Of a stretch of 64,000 bases of DNA, positions 47,403 to 59,700 are shown piece after piece. Below the pieces are notes generated by a model. The model searched no databases and was not told the origin of the DNA. It was given only the letters and a program-made list of their open reading frames with translations. Origin of the DNA: Cristatella mucedo (taxonomy: Eukaryota > Bryozoa > Phylactolaemata > Cristatellidae). The stretch spans positions 1,446,501-1,510,500 of the forward strand of contig WPIO01000010.1 in assembly GCA_009760855.2 (NCBI GenBank), given 5' to 3'. The translations under genes and the position numbers were made by a program. Numbering within the stretch: position 1 is the stretch's first letter; every line of letters begins with the position of its first letter.

Positions 47403-48761
47403 ATGCGCTTTATTAAGGAGGCTGCATAATTAGCTATCATTTTCTTTCAATTTTAGCTACAACTAATATGTCTCTGATATGGGTACAGAGAGTATTGTTT
47501 TCTCTATTCCCCACCGTAGTTGGCAGAGAAGCGCGTGTCCAGGAGTATGTGCTGGTTGGTTCAACTGTTTGATTTGAACGACTTACATGCTTGAAAGAAA
47601 TTGAAGGTCAGCGCTTTAAACCCTGGCCTCTTTTGCATTTTAAAGTTTTTTCTTTTTACGGAATTGAATATATAAGCCTAGGCTCCCTATCATCAGAACA
47701 TTATACATTAATTAGCACTTAATCTAACTCAACTGCAGCTTAGTATACAGAAAGTTACCAGAAATAATAACTACCTGCAAATAGCTGAATGTGATTATAT
47801 TGGCGTTTATAGCAGAGTTTTTAAAGTCTTCTTTGCCTGATTGTTTTGTATGGAGATTTTCGGAAAGCAATTGTTTATTCGCGTTGTTTAAATGCATTCA
47901 GTGAAACTCCCGAAGTCCGAATGAAAGTATTTCATTGAGTCCTTCTGAGAGCCGTCTTTTTGTTTCAGACAGCAATCTTCTTTCAGTTTACTGTGCACGT
48001 ATGATTGGCTAAATTTGATGATTTCCGTAATTTATATGAACTTACAAAAATCAAGTGCTGATGGCTGAGAGACTTTCACTAATTATTGTTTCCTACAGTT
48101 TAGAAATACGACATTTAAGGGCTACTCTTCTGGCGGTCTATCGGTAGTTCAAGTGAGATTACCGTCCTTTAGGCACCACACATAGGGCTTTAATGCCTCG
48201 GCTTTAATTTTACATTGTAGTGCTTTATCTAATTCTCACATATTGTTTAAATGAATGCGTATGGCTGAAATTGCTATTCAAGTGCCAAGCCGTTGTAGGG
48301 ACTGATAAAATTAACAGTTTTATGGTGCCCTTTTGAGTACTGAATCTCTTTCAAGGCCTTTGAAATATGCTGGACTGAAATTTTTGTACTTGGTTAGCAG
48401 TAAATTGCACAATTTCAGCTAGCATGGTCATGTAAAGAGCAATACATTTGGACAGAGCATATAAATTTGAAGAAAATATGGGATTTTAGATTCTGAAAAT
48501 GCGTTCAAATCAGGGAATGTCCTAATGTCAGTCGTTAGTGCGTGAGACTAAACAACCTTAATAATATTAGGTCTTTATGACTGCCGTTTGCAATGAAAGA
48601 GAGCCCGATCTCAACGAAACTCCCCTCGACGTGAGCTTGTAGATTTTTAAATGCCATTTACAGAAGCTATTACGCTATTATATGCATAGATAGAAACCGA
48701 AATGCATCTCTAACAACAAAATTATTTGAAATAAAAACACCGTAAATGTTTCTACCACATT

Positions 48762-48780
48762 AATAAATAAATAAATAAAG
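48762..48780 (+). repeat. (AATA)n microsatellite
   Basis: A short run of TAAATAAATAAATAAA. Confidence 0.8.
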
Positions 48781-48941
48781 TTGAAAACGTCAATAGCATC
48801 AAGCGAGTAGTCGTGAAACCTGTGCCTGGTAGAGCTGGTCAACACGGCAAGAGGCATGGGCCAGCTACTGGTCAGACCAATGACGTCATCTCAAAAGCGA
48901 ATGGCTTCTACATTGAACACTCTCAGTACTAAAATTTAGAG

Positions 48942-49128
48942 CAGTGCTTCTCAACCTTCCTAATGCCGCGACCCTTTAATACAGTTTCTCATGCTGTGGT
49001 GACCCCCAACCATAAAATCATTGGGTGCGAAATGTAGAAATGCGTGATTTTCCGATGTCTTAGGCGAACCCTGTGAAAGGGGTCGTTCGCCCTACAAAGG
49101 GTCGCGACCCACAGGTTGAGAACTGCTG
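48942..49128 (+). mobile_element. SPIN-type hAT MITE, 187 bp, with an intact 8-bp target duplication
   Basis: The ends CAGTGCTTCTCAACCT and AGGTTGAGAACTGCTG are imperfect inverted repeats. The element is bounded by the 8-bp duplication ATTTAGAG (48934-48941 and 49129-49136), as expected for hAT transposons. Internal blocks, such as CCTAATGCCGCGACCCTTTA, ACCCCCAACCATAAAATCAT, GATTTTCCGATGTCTTAGGC and GGGTCGCGACCCACAGG, match what I know of the non-autonomous SPIN (Space Invaders) family. The middle is shorter than the usual 220-bp form, and there is no transposase. Confidence 0.85.
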
Positions 49129-49184
49129 ATTTAGAGGGACTCCAGAGATTCTGATAGCAGCCAACTCGGCACGCGTAAACAGGT

Positions 49185-49280
49185 AAGCTGATTCAAAAGC
49201 TCTGGTTTATATAGAGGCAGAAGAGCCTTCGTGGCTATCGCCACCTCTTGCAAAGCCGGCGATCAAATTTTTAGAAGCTG
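49185..49280 (-). mobile_element. SINE fragment (family A)
   Basis: It retains AAGCTGATTCAAAAGCTC, AGGCAGAAGAGCCTTCGTGG and CTATCGCCACCTCTTGCA; the tRNA part is lost. Confidence 0.55.
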
Positions 49281-49289
49281 TAAAATAAC

Positions 49290-49790
49290 GATTGCCTTCC
49301 GAAAAATCAAAAGTCGCGCCCGGAAACCGCCACTGCACTTAACATGCAAGGGGAACGAGCCCCCCCCCTTCGTAGCCTCTCTAGCTGAGTCAAAAATATC
49401 CGCAGGATTTGGATCCGATGAAAGCCCGCAGCAGCAATGATTGTCCAATCAGCGAAAACGCTAGAAATCACCGTCCTGGAGCTGAGCGTATATTTGGCTT
49501 GGGAACGCTCCTGCCGGTTCGCGCTGTCCCGGGTCGAACTACTGCAGCGGTACACCCAGCTCGGTGACCCGTGCAGGGCAACGCATTGGCAGCTATCAAA
49601 GAGGGTAGCAGTGTCGGAATGCAAAGCCCCGGAATTCAAACGTCCAATGACCCCGTTGGCGCTGTGAAGCGTGAAAAACTCACTCGTCGTAATGCTGCCC
49701 TGCATGCCCCGTACCAGTTAAAGTCGGCGATAGGGGGCCGATGGGGTGAAAATGTCCGCCTCTATCGATTAAGCCAGTCAGCATTGTGAC
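49290..49790. other. Unidentified GC-richer stretch in gene 3's intron 2
   Basis: Frames of 132 codons (minus, 49307-49705) and about 75 codons (plus) overlap. Neither has a recognisable motif or a counterpart near genes 1 and 2. It may be a transposon fragment. Confidence 0.25.
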
Positions 49791-50894
49791 CGATACCGAG
49801 ATCCGATTGGCAGGCTTGTATGTAGGCTTAACCCTAGAGTGCTAAGCGACGGCTTGCTCTACTAGCTCAGTGGAAACGTACTCAGTCTTCCCTAACTATC
49901 AGCCTACGGGTCGATTGTGGATGCTGGTAATTTTTAATCGGTCCTTTAAGAACTATTTCACTGCCATTTTGCAAGCTAATTGAAAGAAGTGTTCGCCAAA
50001 TGCTAAGTGGGTACCCGTAAACGAGGCCAATGACTTGAGCACAACCTGGTACAGCTCGTCAGTGGTAAGCACTGGATCGGCATGGTTTCCATTCGTCACA
50101 TAAGGATAAAAGCTTGAGCACGGCACAATACCAGGAGATGATTGATTTTACATTGCTTAGACAGCTGAATCTGTCGAATGCTTAACAGAGAGTGTCTACT
50201 CATGAGTGCAATGCCATTGTATTCTTCTGTACGTTGTGTGCTTGCACCGTGGTGCCCTATTTTGCAAGAGTTTCGCGTATTTGGTACTTCGGGTCCCTTC
50301 ACAGGAGATTTTCACTGCTGCACTATTTAAGTATACCATTGCGCTGATACGTTCAAGAGTGAGGTATTTCTTCTGAATGTCTCCTGCTGCTATTATATCG
50401 CCTACGCTTATGACCCTTTATTGGTAATCACAATTTTACGAACTAAAACCTGTGTATTAAGAACGCTAGAGCCATGAAGATAAATGCACATATGCCCAAG
50501 TTTGCCCTTTTTATACATATTGGCAAAGTCCATAACCATGGTAACCACGTAGTGCTCGTATGTTGGAGCATCGGGATGTAACACAGCAAGAGTTGCTGAG
50601 TTTAAAGAACCGCTTGAGTACTTGAGGGCTTTCACAGGCACTGAGCATCCGCAGACCTGCAATTGGACCATTGACCTAGATAAACTGTGGTTCCAGCTGA
50701 CTGAGCGAGCCATTCACCCAAATCTCAAGTTCTAGGCAGGAATTTTTCAAATGGCTCCTCCAATCGCTTAAAATTGTTCGCAAATTAAGCTGCTTCAATA
50801 CGTCATGAATGAGCAATGATGCACTACTACATTAGAACAACTTTTCTGTCCCAATTGACCAAGTCAATCCTTAGGTATTGACTTGAAAAACAGA

Positions 50895-50965
50895 AAATAT
50901 TATACATTTGTACATCCCCCCAGGGAAACTAAATCTCTCTTCAAGCGCTTCACATATGCCACGGA
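50895..50965 (-). mobile_element. L2-type tail (minus)
   Basis: AACTAAATCTCTCTTCAAGC then GCTTCACAT is the reverse complement of the LINE and SINE tail. Confidence 0.45.
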
Positions 50966-51419
50966 GCTCGGGAAAACGACCTGATAAATCCTAAGTTATC
51001 AAATACATTCAACTTTAAGTCGATGGTAAAGGCAAGCACAGTAACCACCAGGGAAAATCAGCGTGGACTTGTACGCTAGCCCCTGCTGGCGTGCTGTCGC
51101 TTAGACTGTTTATCATACAGCATTTGAGTTGGCATTACATGACTGTTCTTGATTTGTTTGCAGTTTTCACATTATATGTTGCAAACATCTTATGGAGCAT
51201 GTGCAGGCAATTTCGTGACTAAAAACTTTGCAAAGCTGCTAGTAGGTATAGTGAGCACACGAAATGGCATATTACTCTAAATAGCTGCCAAAATGCTCAC
51301 ACTTTAGGCGAATGATCCACAGGCATAACCCAAACAGTGAATGTCAATGGGCTACTAGCAAGCTGAGCACAACCTATTTAAAGGAAGCCTTTTAACAGGG
51401 GCTATACGACTTGTGAATA

Positions 51420-51590
51420 TCCATGAGTGTCAGCTTGAGGGTTCGAGCTCAACACGACCAAGGTCGTGGGTTCAAGTCTGGCATCAGGCAGTCCTATATG
51501 TCATGCCGTAAGTGGTTTGACAGCCACAAAGGCGGCTCATCTGCCACTATACTAATGAGACTGTTGAATCAGCTAGGCTTAACTTGTATT
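51420..51590 (+). mobile_element. tRNA-derived SINE (family A, forward)
   Basis: The B box GTGGGTTCAAGTCTGG is preceded by CGACCAAGGTC. Further on come GTGGTTTGACAGCCACAAAG, GGCTCATCTGCCACTATACT and GTTGAATCAGCT, matching the reverse complement of the minus copies. Confidence 0.65.
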
Positions 51591-52929
51591 CCCCCAGGAG
51601 CCGTCTCCCTTCGAACTAATAGTGAGGAGTAATAAAGAGGCTCTTTGAGGCAATCCCGCAAGCAAAGCCCTGACGAGAGCTCATGCAATTGCTATCGTCT
51701 ATAGAGGTTAGCTACTTTAACTGGCTACGTTTTATTTTGGTGCTAGTTTAGTGCACAGACTAGCGGAAACTGATGCACTGATGACGTCCGATTAAGTTGC
51801 CGGCCAATCGGCAAACTGTTTGGACAACTCAAAGTCTAGCGCTCTAGCTGGGCCAAATGTAAGCTTCGCTTGCTGGCTGATATACTAGTGCGTGGCAGCA
51901 ACACCGTCAGCTATGTAGAGGCTGCTATTAAGGGTCTTAGAAATGAAATTTTTAAGTGAGTGTCTGCTTTCATAAGCGGCCCGGTGTTTCACTATATTTT
52001 CGCCGGCATACTAACTTACTACGAAGCTACGATCACTGACCTTGACATTGACCTTGCAAATCGACGGTTTGCAGCGAGCTTGTCCAAAAAGTGTCTACTA
52101 TAAAAGGGGCATACCTGAGGGCACGACTGCCGAATGTGAAGCGCCTATTTTTTTCAAAATGTAGGCTGAGTGTAATAAGGACCGCCGTGGTGAGATCAGT
52201 AATAATGGCTGTAATGGTATGAGCGAGTATATTAAAAGGTCCGAATAGGGCTACTTTCAAGCGCCAGTGAGCTGTACTTTTGCATAGCCGTTTATTGACT
52301 GCAAAATGTCTTCAAAATTGGTACCAGAGAATGCATGTGCTTTCCAATGTTCCACATAGTCAAGCGAAGCCGGAATTTTTTCGCAGGCTGGTTCGCCACA
52401 CCCTCGCCGGGAGTTGCAATGCCACTCACGGAGCAAAACTTTCGATAGCGGGTTTGCACGACCACACCATGGGATAGACACTGTTCGAGGCCGATAGCGA
52501 ACGCTGGCGTGACACTGTCCATTTCACTTTTCTGACTTCAAAACATTCCGATAAGGATGCCGCTACATAATTCTAGCGGTTTTTTATATTTATCTCAATT
52601 TTTTGACGAAGAAGCACGGCAAAGTTCTTTGAAAATATGAACTTGCTGACCAAGATAGCCACATTTTATTTATCTGCAGCCTTCATTGCGTTAGAGATAC
52701 TTTTGGAAAACTACACCTCATCATATAAATGTCGTGAAAACGACAGCAACTCTACCTAGTCTGGCTCAGCCGGTATTTTGTGGAGATATAAAATCCGAGT
52801 ACCCCTTGTAACGAGCCCCAGCAATAAAGAGCACTGCCGGAAAGCCTAGAAGAGTAAATATCATTATATTTCCATAACGCCATAACCTAGCAATAAGTCC
52901 GAGTTTCGATGCAATAGCCTCTATTGCTT

Positions 52930-53065
52930 GTTGTCAAAGTGCATGCTACCAGTAACCATTCGATTATGATTCCTTTGCATGAAATTTAAAGTGCCTAGAT
53001 AGAGATTAAGTTTCTCTGATGGTGCTATATAAATTTATTACTATTATTATTATCCTTATCTGAGC
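52930..53065 (+). mobile_element. L2-type LINE 3' tail
   Basis: ATGAAATTTAAAGTGCCTAG, ATAGAGATTAAGTTTCTC, GGTGCTATATAAAT, then ATTATTATTATT. Truncated to the tail only. Confidence 0.65.
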
Positions 53066-53837
53066 ACCTTGCTGCTGTGCCCGCCTTCAGGGCTACCAGC
53101 CTAAAGATGAAAGCAGAGGCGGAACAAGGATTTTTAATTGCGGGCACACACAACGACCCACAAGATTGACAGTTGCGACCCACATGGCACACACAACGAC
53201 CCACAAGATTTTCGTATACGGAATAAGACGCGCAAGTAATTGTAATTACTGGTCACAATGGGAGCCTATTTCCCGCTCGAAATCGATAGTTTCTCGTCAA
53301 TTGAAAGTAAGAAATAATTTCGCCCTTAATGACGGTCGGGAAGGGTATAAGATTATGGGTGGCCCAAATTGCTAACACAATATTGGGGCGCCTGCCGATG
53401 GGCTCAGTCACTACTGGCACGAAGCGATTGCCTTAGATTAGCGGACGATCGAGTGACTAGGGCCACTTGTTGTTAATGCGATAACCATTTTATGGCCCTT
53501 TGTTGTGCAGTTCTGTCCGGGTCATTTGATGAGGATCGGATATATACGTATAGGGTCGAGGTAGGAGTTGGCGGGGGGGGAGTTCACTGTACAGTAGGCG
53601 AGAGCGTGCCCAATCAAGGGTGAGATTGCTATGGCGTGCAGGCCCGAGTGAGGGCGCAGTCAAAATACACTTTTGAGGTATTCATGGGAGTAAGGATTAG
53701 TGCCCAAGCTTTCCGTCGGATTCATTTCGCTGCGGCGTCTTTCGTGAGACTCGTATTAACCTTATCGGTTTACAGTCACCAATTTCATCTTACGGCTAGG
53801 GCGTGCATTTTCGCTCAGATACGCCAGCATCTTTTCT

Positions 53838-53848
53838 CTATCTAGCTC

Positions 53849-53888
<40 letters not shown>

Positions 53889-53935
53889 TATCTCTCTCCC
53901 TCTCTTTCCCTATCTCTCTCTCTCCCTCTCTCTAA
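53838..53935 (+). repeat. (CT)n microsatellite
   Basis: Nearly pure CT from 53850 to 53886, then imperfect. Confidence 0.9.
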
Positions 53936-54108
53936 ACGACGTCTCTGTATAGCTGTTAGCACTAGCTCTTAGAGACTGTGTGCAGACCAGGTTCGTGGCC
54001 TCAAGCGAGCAAATCTGAAGAGCCTGCTAAAAGCGCTGTGAAAGCCACCAAGGCTTTCGCTTTAACGAGACGGCTTCAATTCAAGCGCTCCGTTAGTGTA
54101 CTTGCTGC

Positions 54109-54157
54109 TTCACCGTAGTGTGGCCAGATGTCGCTCATCTGGCCACACTACGGTGAA
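54109..54157. repeat. Perfect 22-bp inverted repeat with a 5-base loop
   Basis: The left arm (54109-54130, ending GTGTGGCCAGATG) and the right arm (54136-54157, starting CATCTGGCCACAC) are exact reverse complements around TCGCT. Confidence 0.9.
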
Positions 54158-55702
54158 AAGCCAAGAGAAAATGAAGAAAGTCAGGCTACCAAGATAGCAA
54201 TGGCTCGCTTTCCTTTCACGAGATGCAGCCAAGCTTCAATGGGTAAACTTCATTCATTCGTGTAGCAAAAGGGCTCAAGAAAGACTACTGACCAGCTCTC
54301 ACGAGACTCGGCCGCTGGAGTTCGAGCTCCGCACCGAGCGGAGCTTCTTTGACCGCCCCTTGCAGCCTCGTAGACCCCTCTGGACACAGAGTCCGAGTGC
54401 ACGTGCAGCGAAGGGCATTCAGTTCATTCGATTTGTATGTCCAAACCCTACAACATACTACAGACTGACGCCACGACATCTCATCCCCTTACTTGATCGA
54501 CATTTAGCACAGCCGGATGCCTGCAGCGAGACCAGAGAGTGCCATAATAAAGCATGGAACGAGGTGGTGGATCGGTAACTATTTCTGCCGCCAATGTGCA
54601 CTGAAACGTCACATTCCAGATACATCACTGCCTCCTCAAGATCACACGCGTTGTTTTGGCTACAAACACGCACCAACATTCAACCACGCACACACGCACA
54701 TACACACGGATGCAAGCACACACCGGCTCTCATGACTTAAGTAGGCATGCACAAACAGACACAGGCCTGCGCAACGCAGACCAATACGCATGCGTGCAGG
54801 CACGTGTACTTGCCCATGCGCACTTATACCCAAACAGAAGTACCTACTTACACGTGCATATGCGCATTAATTTCAACGCATCCATACAGTCGCACACCGA
54901 GATCTCTGAGACTTGGACGAGTGAGGTCTCAGTGTGAGTGTCCCAGTCACATACTATCGAGGCTCAATCAGGAGCATTAGTGAAGCCTACATGCACTACG
55001 AAAAAGCTGTTGCCTCTGTCAGGTAGTAAGCGGAAGTTTGGAAACTCGGTATTCTTGCCTTCAGTTATGCTTTACCAATACACTTTTAAACAAGTTAAGC
55101 CCCCGTCTAATGAAACGGTGTTCATTTTCTATTTTTCCAGGTTTCCGTCTGCTGCCAGCCGATCTAAACCGGCAGCCAATAAGCGACGCGCTAAGCGACA
55201 GCAAGCGCTGCGTTCGTTTCCCGTTCATCGGTTCCCGCATAGACTTTACGTGAGCTCCTGCGACGTGCAAGTTCTTTGCCGATTATGCCTTGATTGAATA
55301 GTCACGTTTGCTATAGCATTCTCGACTGTAAGCGCAGTGGCGCATCCTGGCTGAACAGGGCCTTGAGCATCCATTCCAGAGTTTTGACGTTTCGGCAAAC
55401 CACGAAGTCGATCCCAAATAATTTGTTTTCTGCAAAACTTTGCTGACTGCCGGCTTAGGAGAGTGCTAGTGGTCGAATCCGAGCGTTTTTTTCGAGCACT
55501 TCCTCGAGCGAGGCAGCACAACGCACGACGAGCTCTGAGGTTTCTAGTGCGTGATCGTGCTACTCAGTGCGTGCGCCCGGGCCATCTGAAGAAGCTCGCG
55601 GCCGTCTCGCCGGAATCGTGCGCGCTTTGCGGACGACGCACCGGCGCACTCCGGAGGCTGTGTCGCGGCGCGCGCGAGGGCGCGCGAAACGCCATCCCGT
55701 AC

Positions 55703-56355
55703 CTTGCGGCGTGGTCTGTCGACTCAGTCGAGGCGGCGGCGACTTGCTCGTCGCCGCCGCCGCCGCCTCAACCGTTCTGGTCACGGCGTAGTTGGTGTAC
55801 GAGCCAAGTGCGCCGTCCGCCGTGGCGTAGCGCACCGTCGTCTGGCTGACGGTCGTCACTATCCTTCGTGGCGGGCTCGTCGGCGCCGCATCGCGCTCGC
55901 CCCGTTCGCCGCCGCCGCCACGCACCGCGATGCGGCGCACGACGAGCGAGTCGCGCGGCAGCGGCGGCGGCGAGCCGCCACCGCCGCCGGCGGGCGACTG
56001 TGCGAGTTCGCCGCTGCTTCCGGGCGCGAGTTCGCGAGGTCGCGACGGGGTTGCGAGTTCGCCGCTGCTTTCGCTCCGCCCGCTGTCGCTCGTCGTCGGC
56101 CCGGTGTCGGTCGTCGTCATCGTCGCTGACGCGTCCGTCTCGCTGCCCGACGTGTCGAACGTGCTGCCGAAGGAGGTGGCGCTGCTCGTGTAGCCGGCGC
56201 TCGACTCGCGCTCGTTCAGCCGCAGACCGCTCGTCGTCCTCGGCAGCGACCGCGCGGCGCGCGGCGACGGCTGCGGCGGCGGTGACTCACGTGCGGCGGC
56301 CGCAGCGACAGCCGTGGCGGCAACGGTGCTGGCTGCGGCGGCCTTCGGGGAGACT

Positions 56356-56424
<69 letters not shown>

Positions 56425-56525
56425 GCAGCAGCTCCACTTGCAGCCGCAGCCGCCGCCGGAAGCGAGACGGGAGGCTGGCTTCTGGACGCTTCGCTTTCCG
56501 TCCTCGGTTCGCGCGGCGAGTTCAT
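55703..56525 (-). CDS. Gene 3, exon 2: GC-rich start exon with a polyglycine tract
   Basis: 274 codons plus one base. The start ATG at 56525 (MNSPREPRTES) has the same GGCGGCATGA context as genes 1 and 2. A (GGC)n tract codes for about 22 glycines (residues 35-56). It is followed by an Ala-rich part, a Ser/Thr-rich part (YTSSATSFGSTFDTSGSETD) and SPPPLPRDSLVVRRIAVRGG. The module reads IVTTVSQTTVRYATADG, GSYTNYAVTRTV, then PPPRLSRQTTPQ and the donor CAAG|GTACGG. Outside the module, exon 2 has almost no similarity to genes 1 and 2. It has no signal peptide. The unspliced frame runs on, rich in Arg, to 55560. Confidence 0.72.
56357..56422 (-). repeat. (GGC)n trinucleotide repeat coding for polyglycine
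   Basis: About 22 perfect CCG/GCC units on the plus strand, in frame in gene 3 exon 2. It is absent from genes 1 and 2. Confidence 0.9.
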
Positions 56526-56795
56526 GCCGCCGTTTTCGCTGGCGCCGCCGCCGCTCGCAGGTCGTCGTCCAGCAACCGGGTGCGAGGTGCGGGGCGCGTT
56601 GCTGCCGCAGTCGCTTTCGATTACAGCGGGCGGAGCGCGCGGCCGTCGTCTCGCGGCCGTCGTCGCTGCATCAGCCGCGGCGGCTAAGTGTCGCCTTCTC
56701 CTGCCTTCTCCTGCCTTCTCCTGTCTCCCGTCGCCGGCCGGCCGGCCGAACGTCTGGCAGTTCGACTTTCGAGCCGGCGACCGCTTTAGTGTCGG
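56526..56795 (-). other. Gene 3, 5' untranslated part of exon 2, with its acceptor
   Basis: The acceptor CTGGCTGATTTTAG|CCGAC begins the exon at 56795, 270 bases before the ATG, a distance like that in genes 1 (213) and 2 (230). The sequence itself is not conserved. It contains a CTTCTCCTGC triplication (56695-56732). Confidence 0.4.
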
Positions 56796-59700
56796 CTAAA
56801 ATCAGCCAGTCACCGTTAGCGCGGCGGCGCGAAACAGTCGCAGCGGCTCGGCGTGCAGCGCAGGCGGGGCGGCCCGCGGCGAGCCGGCCTTCGCGCAATA
56901 ATAGCGTACTTCATGTAGTTGCGATTCCATTTAACCATTTGTGCCGTTCGCGTAGGGCATTCTTATCTCGCGTCTTTGTTCGCCCTTTACCTTCGCCTTA
57001 GTACACGACTTCGTGGAAGTGTGGTAGCGTTGAACCTTCCTAAGATCTTTAAAGTTCTAGGCTTAACCAAACTGTAAAACACTTTTGGCTGTACTTCAGA
57101 GTCTGATTAGGGGCCTAAAATTTCAACGGTTTTTGGCCGAAAATGCAGGGCAGAGGCCGCCCAGCGCCTGCATGGGCCATTTTTACTTTCTCCCTGAAAA
57201 TGGGCCATTGCACGCATCCTTTAGTTCAAACACTTTCACATGTTCTATAGTCAAAGAAAAAATACTGAGGTCAGAGGTCATTATTCAAAGTTCATGAGCA
57301 ATAGAATTACGGAGAAGCCTGAACTATAAGCAAGAGCTTACACAAAATATCGGAATGAGGGGTGAAAATTCAACTTTGCGGGACTTGGCAAAAGTTCAAG
57401 ACCTCCCCTTTGAAATTCGATTGCAAATATTCTGCAGTCATTAAAAACTTGCAACATTGTATTCAGTTCTTATCTTTATTTAACTGGTCACTGTAATGTT
57501 AGGTTAACAATTACAGCCTTTGGAAGAATAAAAGGCCCAAACCAAAACGCGTCACCCGAAGTCTCTTTTGAGACTCGAAAAATATGAGTATTCATATTTT
57601 GAGATTCTGAAGCACCACCGACTCTTTTGAATTCTAAAAGAATAGCTTGTATAGAAATGCTTAAATATGGCAGTACTGTGAATCAGCTACACCCGTACAT
57701 TTCATTTGGAAACAGGCGCTGATCGTGCACGCTAACGTTATTGTTTAGCAACTTTTTCTAGTGCAAGAAAAATAAGTCATCTCCCCCTGTAGAGAAACTA
57801 TTTGTTAGCAAAACCTACTGCTTCTCTGAACATGTTTACCATTTACGACAAAAGAATTGCATTCTTCGGGCGAAATGTAGAGTGAACAAAAGTGACCTGG
57901 GCATCACTGGCACTGCTCTGCAGTGGTTCAGGTCCTATCTCAGTGGGAGACTCCAGAGTGTTGACGTGAATGGACAAAGATCATCTGAAGTACCTCTGAA
58001 ATATGGAGTACCTCAGGGCTCAGTGCTAGGTCCGGTTCTTTTCACGGTTTATACTCTCCCTCTTGCTGATGTGATTGCCAAGCACAATCTAGGCTTTCAC
58101 TTCTATGCGGATGACACTCAGTTGTACCTTTGCTTTGATCCCTCCCAGCCTTCGAGCACCTCAAATTCTCTCAACTCACTAGCTGCATGCATTGATGACA
58201 TCCGCACATGGATGGCAGCAAATTTTCTAAAACTTAACGATGATAAAACTAACTTACTAGTTATGGGCAAACCCAGTGTGATCCAGAGATTGGAAAGGCT
58301 GACTCTCAAAATTGGCTCTGCCAGCATATCTCCTGTCGAATCAGCTCGGAATCTAGGTGTCATATTCCAAAGCGACCTCTCGTTAGACGACCATATCAGC
58401 TCCACAGTCAAATCCGCCTATTTTCAGCTTCATAACATTGCTAAAATTTGGGCTTGTTTAGATAAAGATACCACGTCCAAGTTAGTTCATGCATTCGTGA
58501 CATCCCGTCTCGACTTCTGCAACTCACTGCTTACTGGCCTACCAGCATGTGCGATCAGGCGATTGCAGCTGGTGCAAAACTCTGCAGCTAGGCTTGTCCG
58601 TCGTGAGCGTCGCAGTTGCCACATTACTCCACTTCTCGCCGACCTGCACTGGTTACCAGTCAAGCAACGGATTGACTTCAAGGTTTTGTCGCTCACTTTT
58701 AGGTCTCTTCATTCTATGGCTCCAGCCTATCTTTCAGAGATACTACCCCATCAGGCAAAGCATCGTACCACTCGCTTTTCGGAATCCAACAGTCTAGAAA
58801 TACCTCGTACAAACCTTAAATCCTTTGGAGACCGTGCATTTAGCTCGTATGCTCCCACAGCCTGGAACTCCCTCCCGACCTGCATCAGAACATCCCCTGA
58901 CCTGACCACATTTAAAAGAAACTTAAAAACATACCTATTTAGGACAGCATTTAGTGGGTCCTTGTGATTCGTCCTCGATGTGCTTATGCGTGCTGACACT
59001 GTTCATGCTGCCACTAACCACATTTGCATGCTGACCCAGTGCATGTAACCCCTAACCATGTTATTCATTTTGTTTGTTTTTCAAGCATGATTTTACTTAC
59101 TATTCTATTGCGTATCACTTTGCAGCAAATGTAAAGCGCCTAGAAAGAGTTAAGTTCTCCGAGGGCGCTTTATCAAGTGCAATATTATTATTATTATTAT
59201 TACTATCGAGAGCCATTCTAAAAACATCTGATCTTTGCACAATTAAATCGCCTGGGCCGAATAAGAAATGCGCGATCGTGCCCTAAGGAAAGCACGAGAC
59301 TGCGAAAATACACGAAAATGCCGGTGGTTAAAAGACCATCTTGCTAAAAATTCAAGTCGCAGACTACATGGACGACACAGAAAGATCGGCAGCATCAGCG
59401 ATCTCAGTCGGCGATCGCAGCAGTGCGCAGGAAGAGGAAGAGAAAGTTGTCCGACGATAGCCAATCATTTCGCTCTGATGCTCGGCGCGAACCGTTCATT
59501 ACTCTTTGAGATTGAATTTAGGTGAAATAAGAAAAGCTGTACCTCAGAGATCTCGGAGACAGTAATTAAGTATCTATTAATTAATAGATCTAAAGACATT
59601 AGTCACATTAATTAAGATAGTAGGTCGGTGGACAATCTGCAACGCACGCCTGGAGACCCGATGTCGGGTCTGCTGGCGTAGCCTGCGCTCTGTGATCCGG

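Larger units (their letters stand above)
46000..55702 (-). other. Gene 3, intron 2 (9.7 kb, phase 1)
   Basis: The donor CAAG|GTACGG and the acceptor TTAACAG define it. It is four times longer than in genes 1 and 2 because of insertions: SINEs, a SPIN-type MITE, LINE tails, a CT array and a perfect hairpin. 47.4-48.9, 49.8-50.9, 51.6-52.9 and 54.2-55.5 kb hold nothing I can name. A CA-rich stretch (CACACGCACATACACACGG type) is at 54.66-54.76 kb. Confidence 0.6.

Noticed and set aside
54109-54157. MicroRNA precursor
   Set aside because: Perfect pairing with a 5-base loop and only 22-bp arms is unlike a Drosha/Dicer substrate.
55868-57001. 377-codon plus-strand frame over gene 3's GC-rich exon
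   Set aside because: Low-complexity Arg runs from CGC/CGG triplets; an antisense shadow of the conserved exon.
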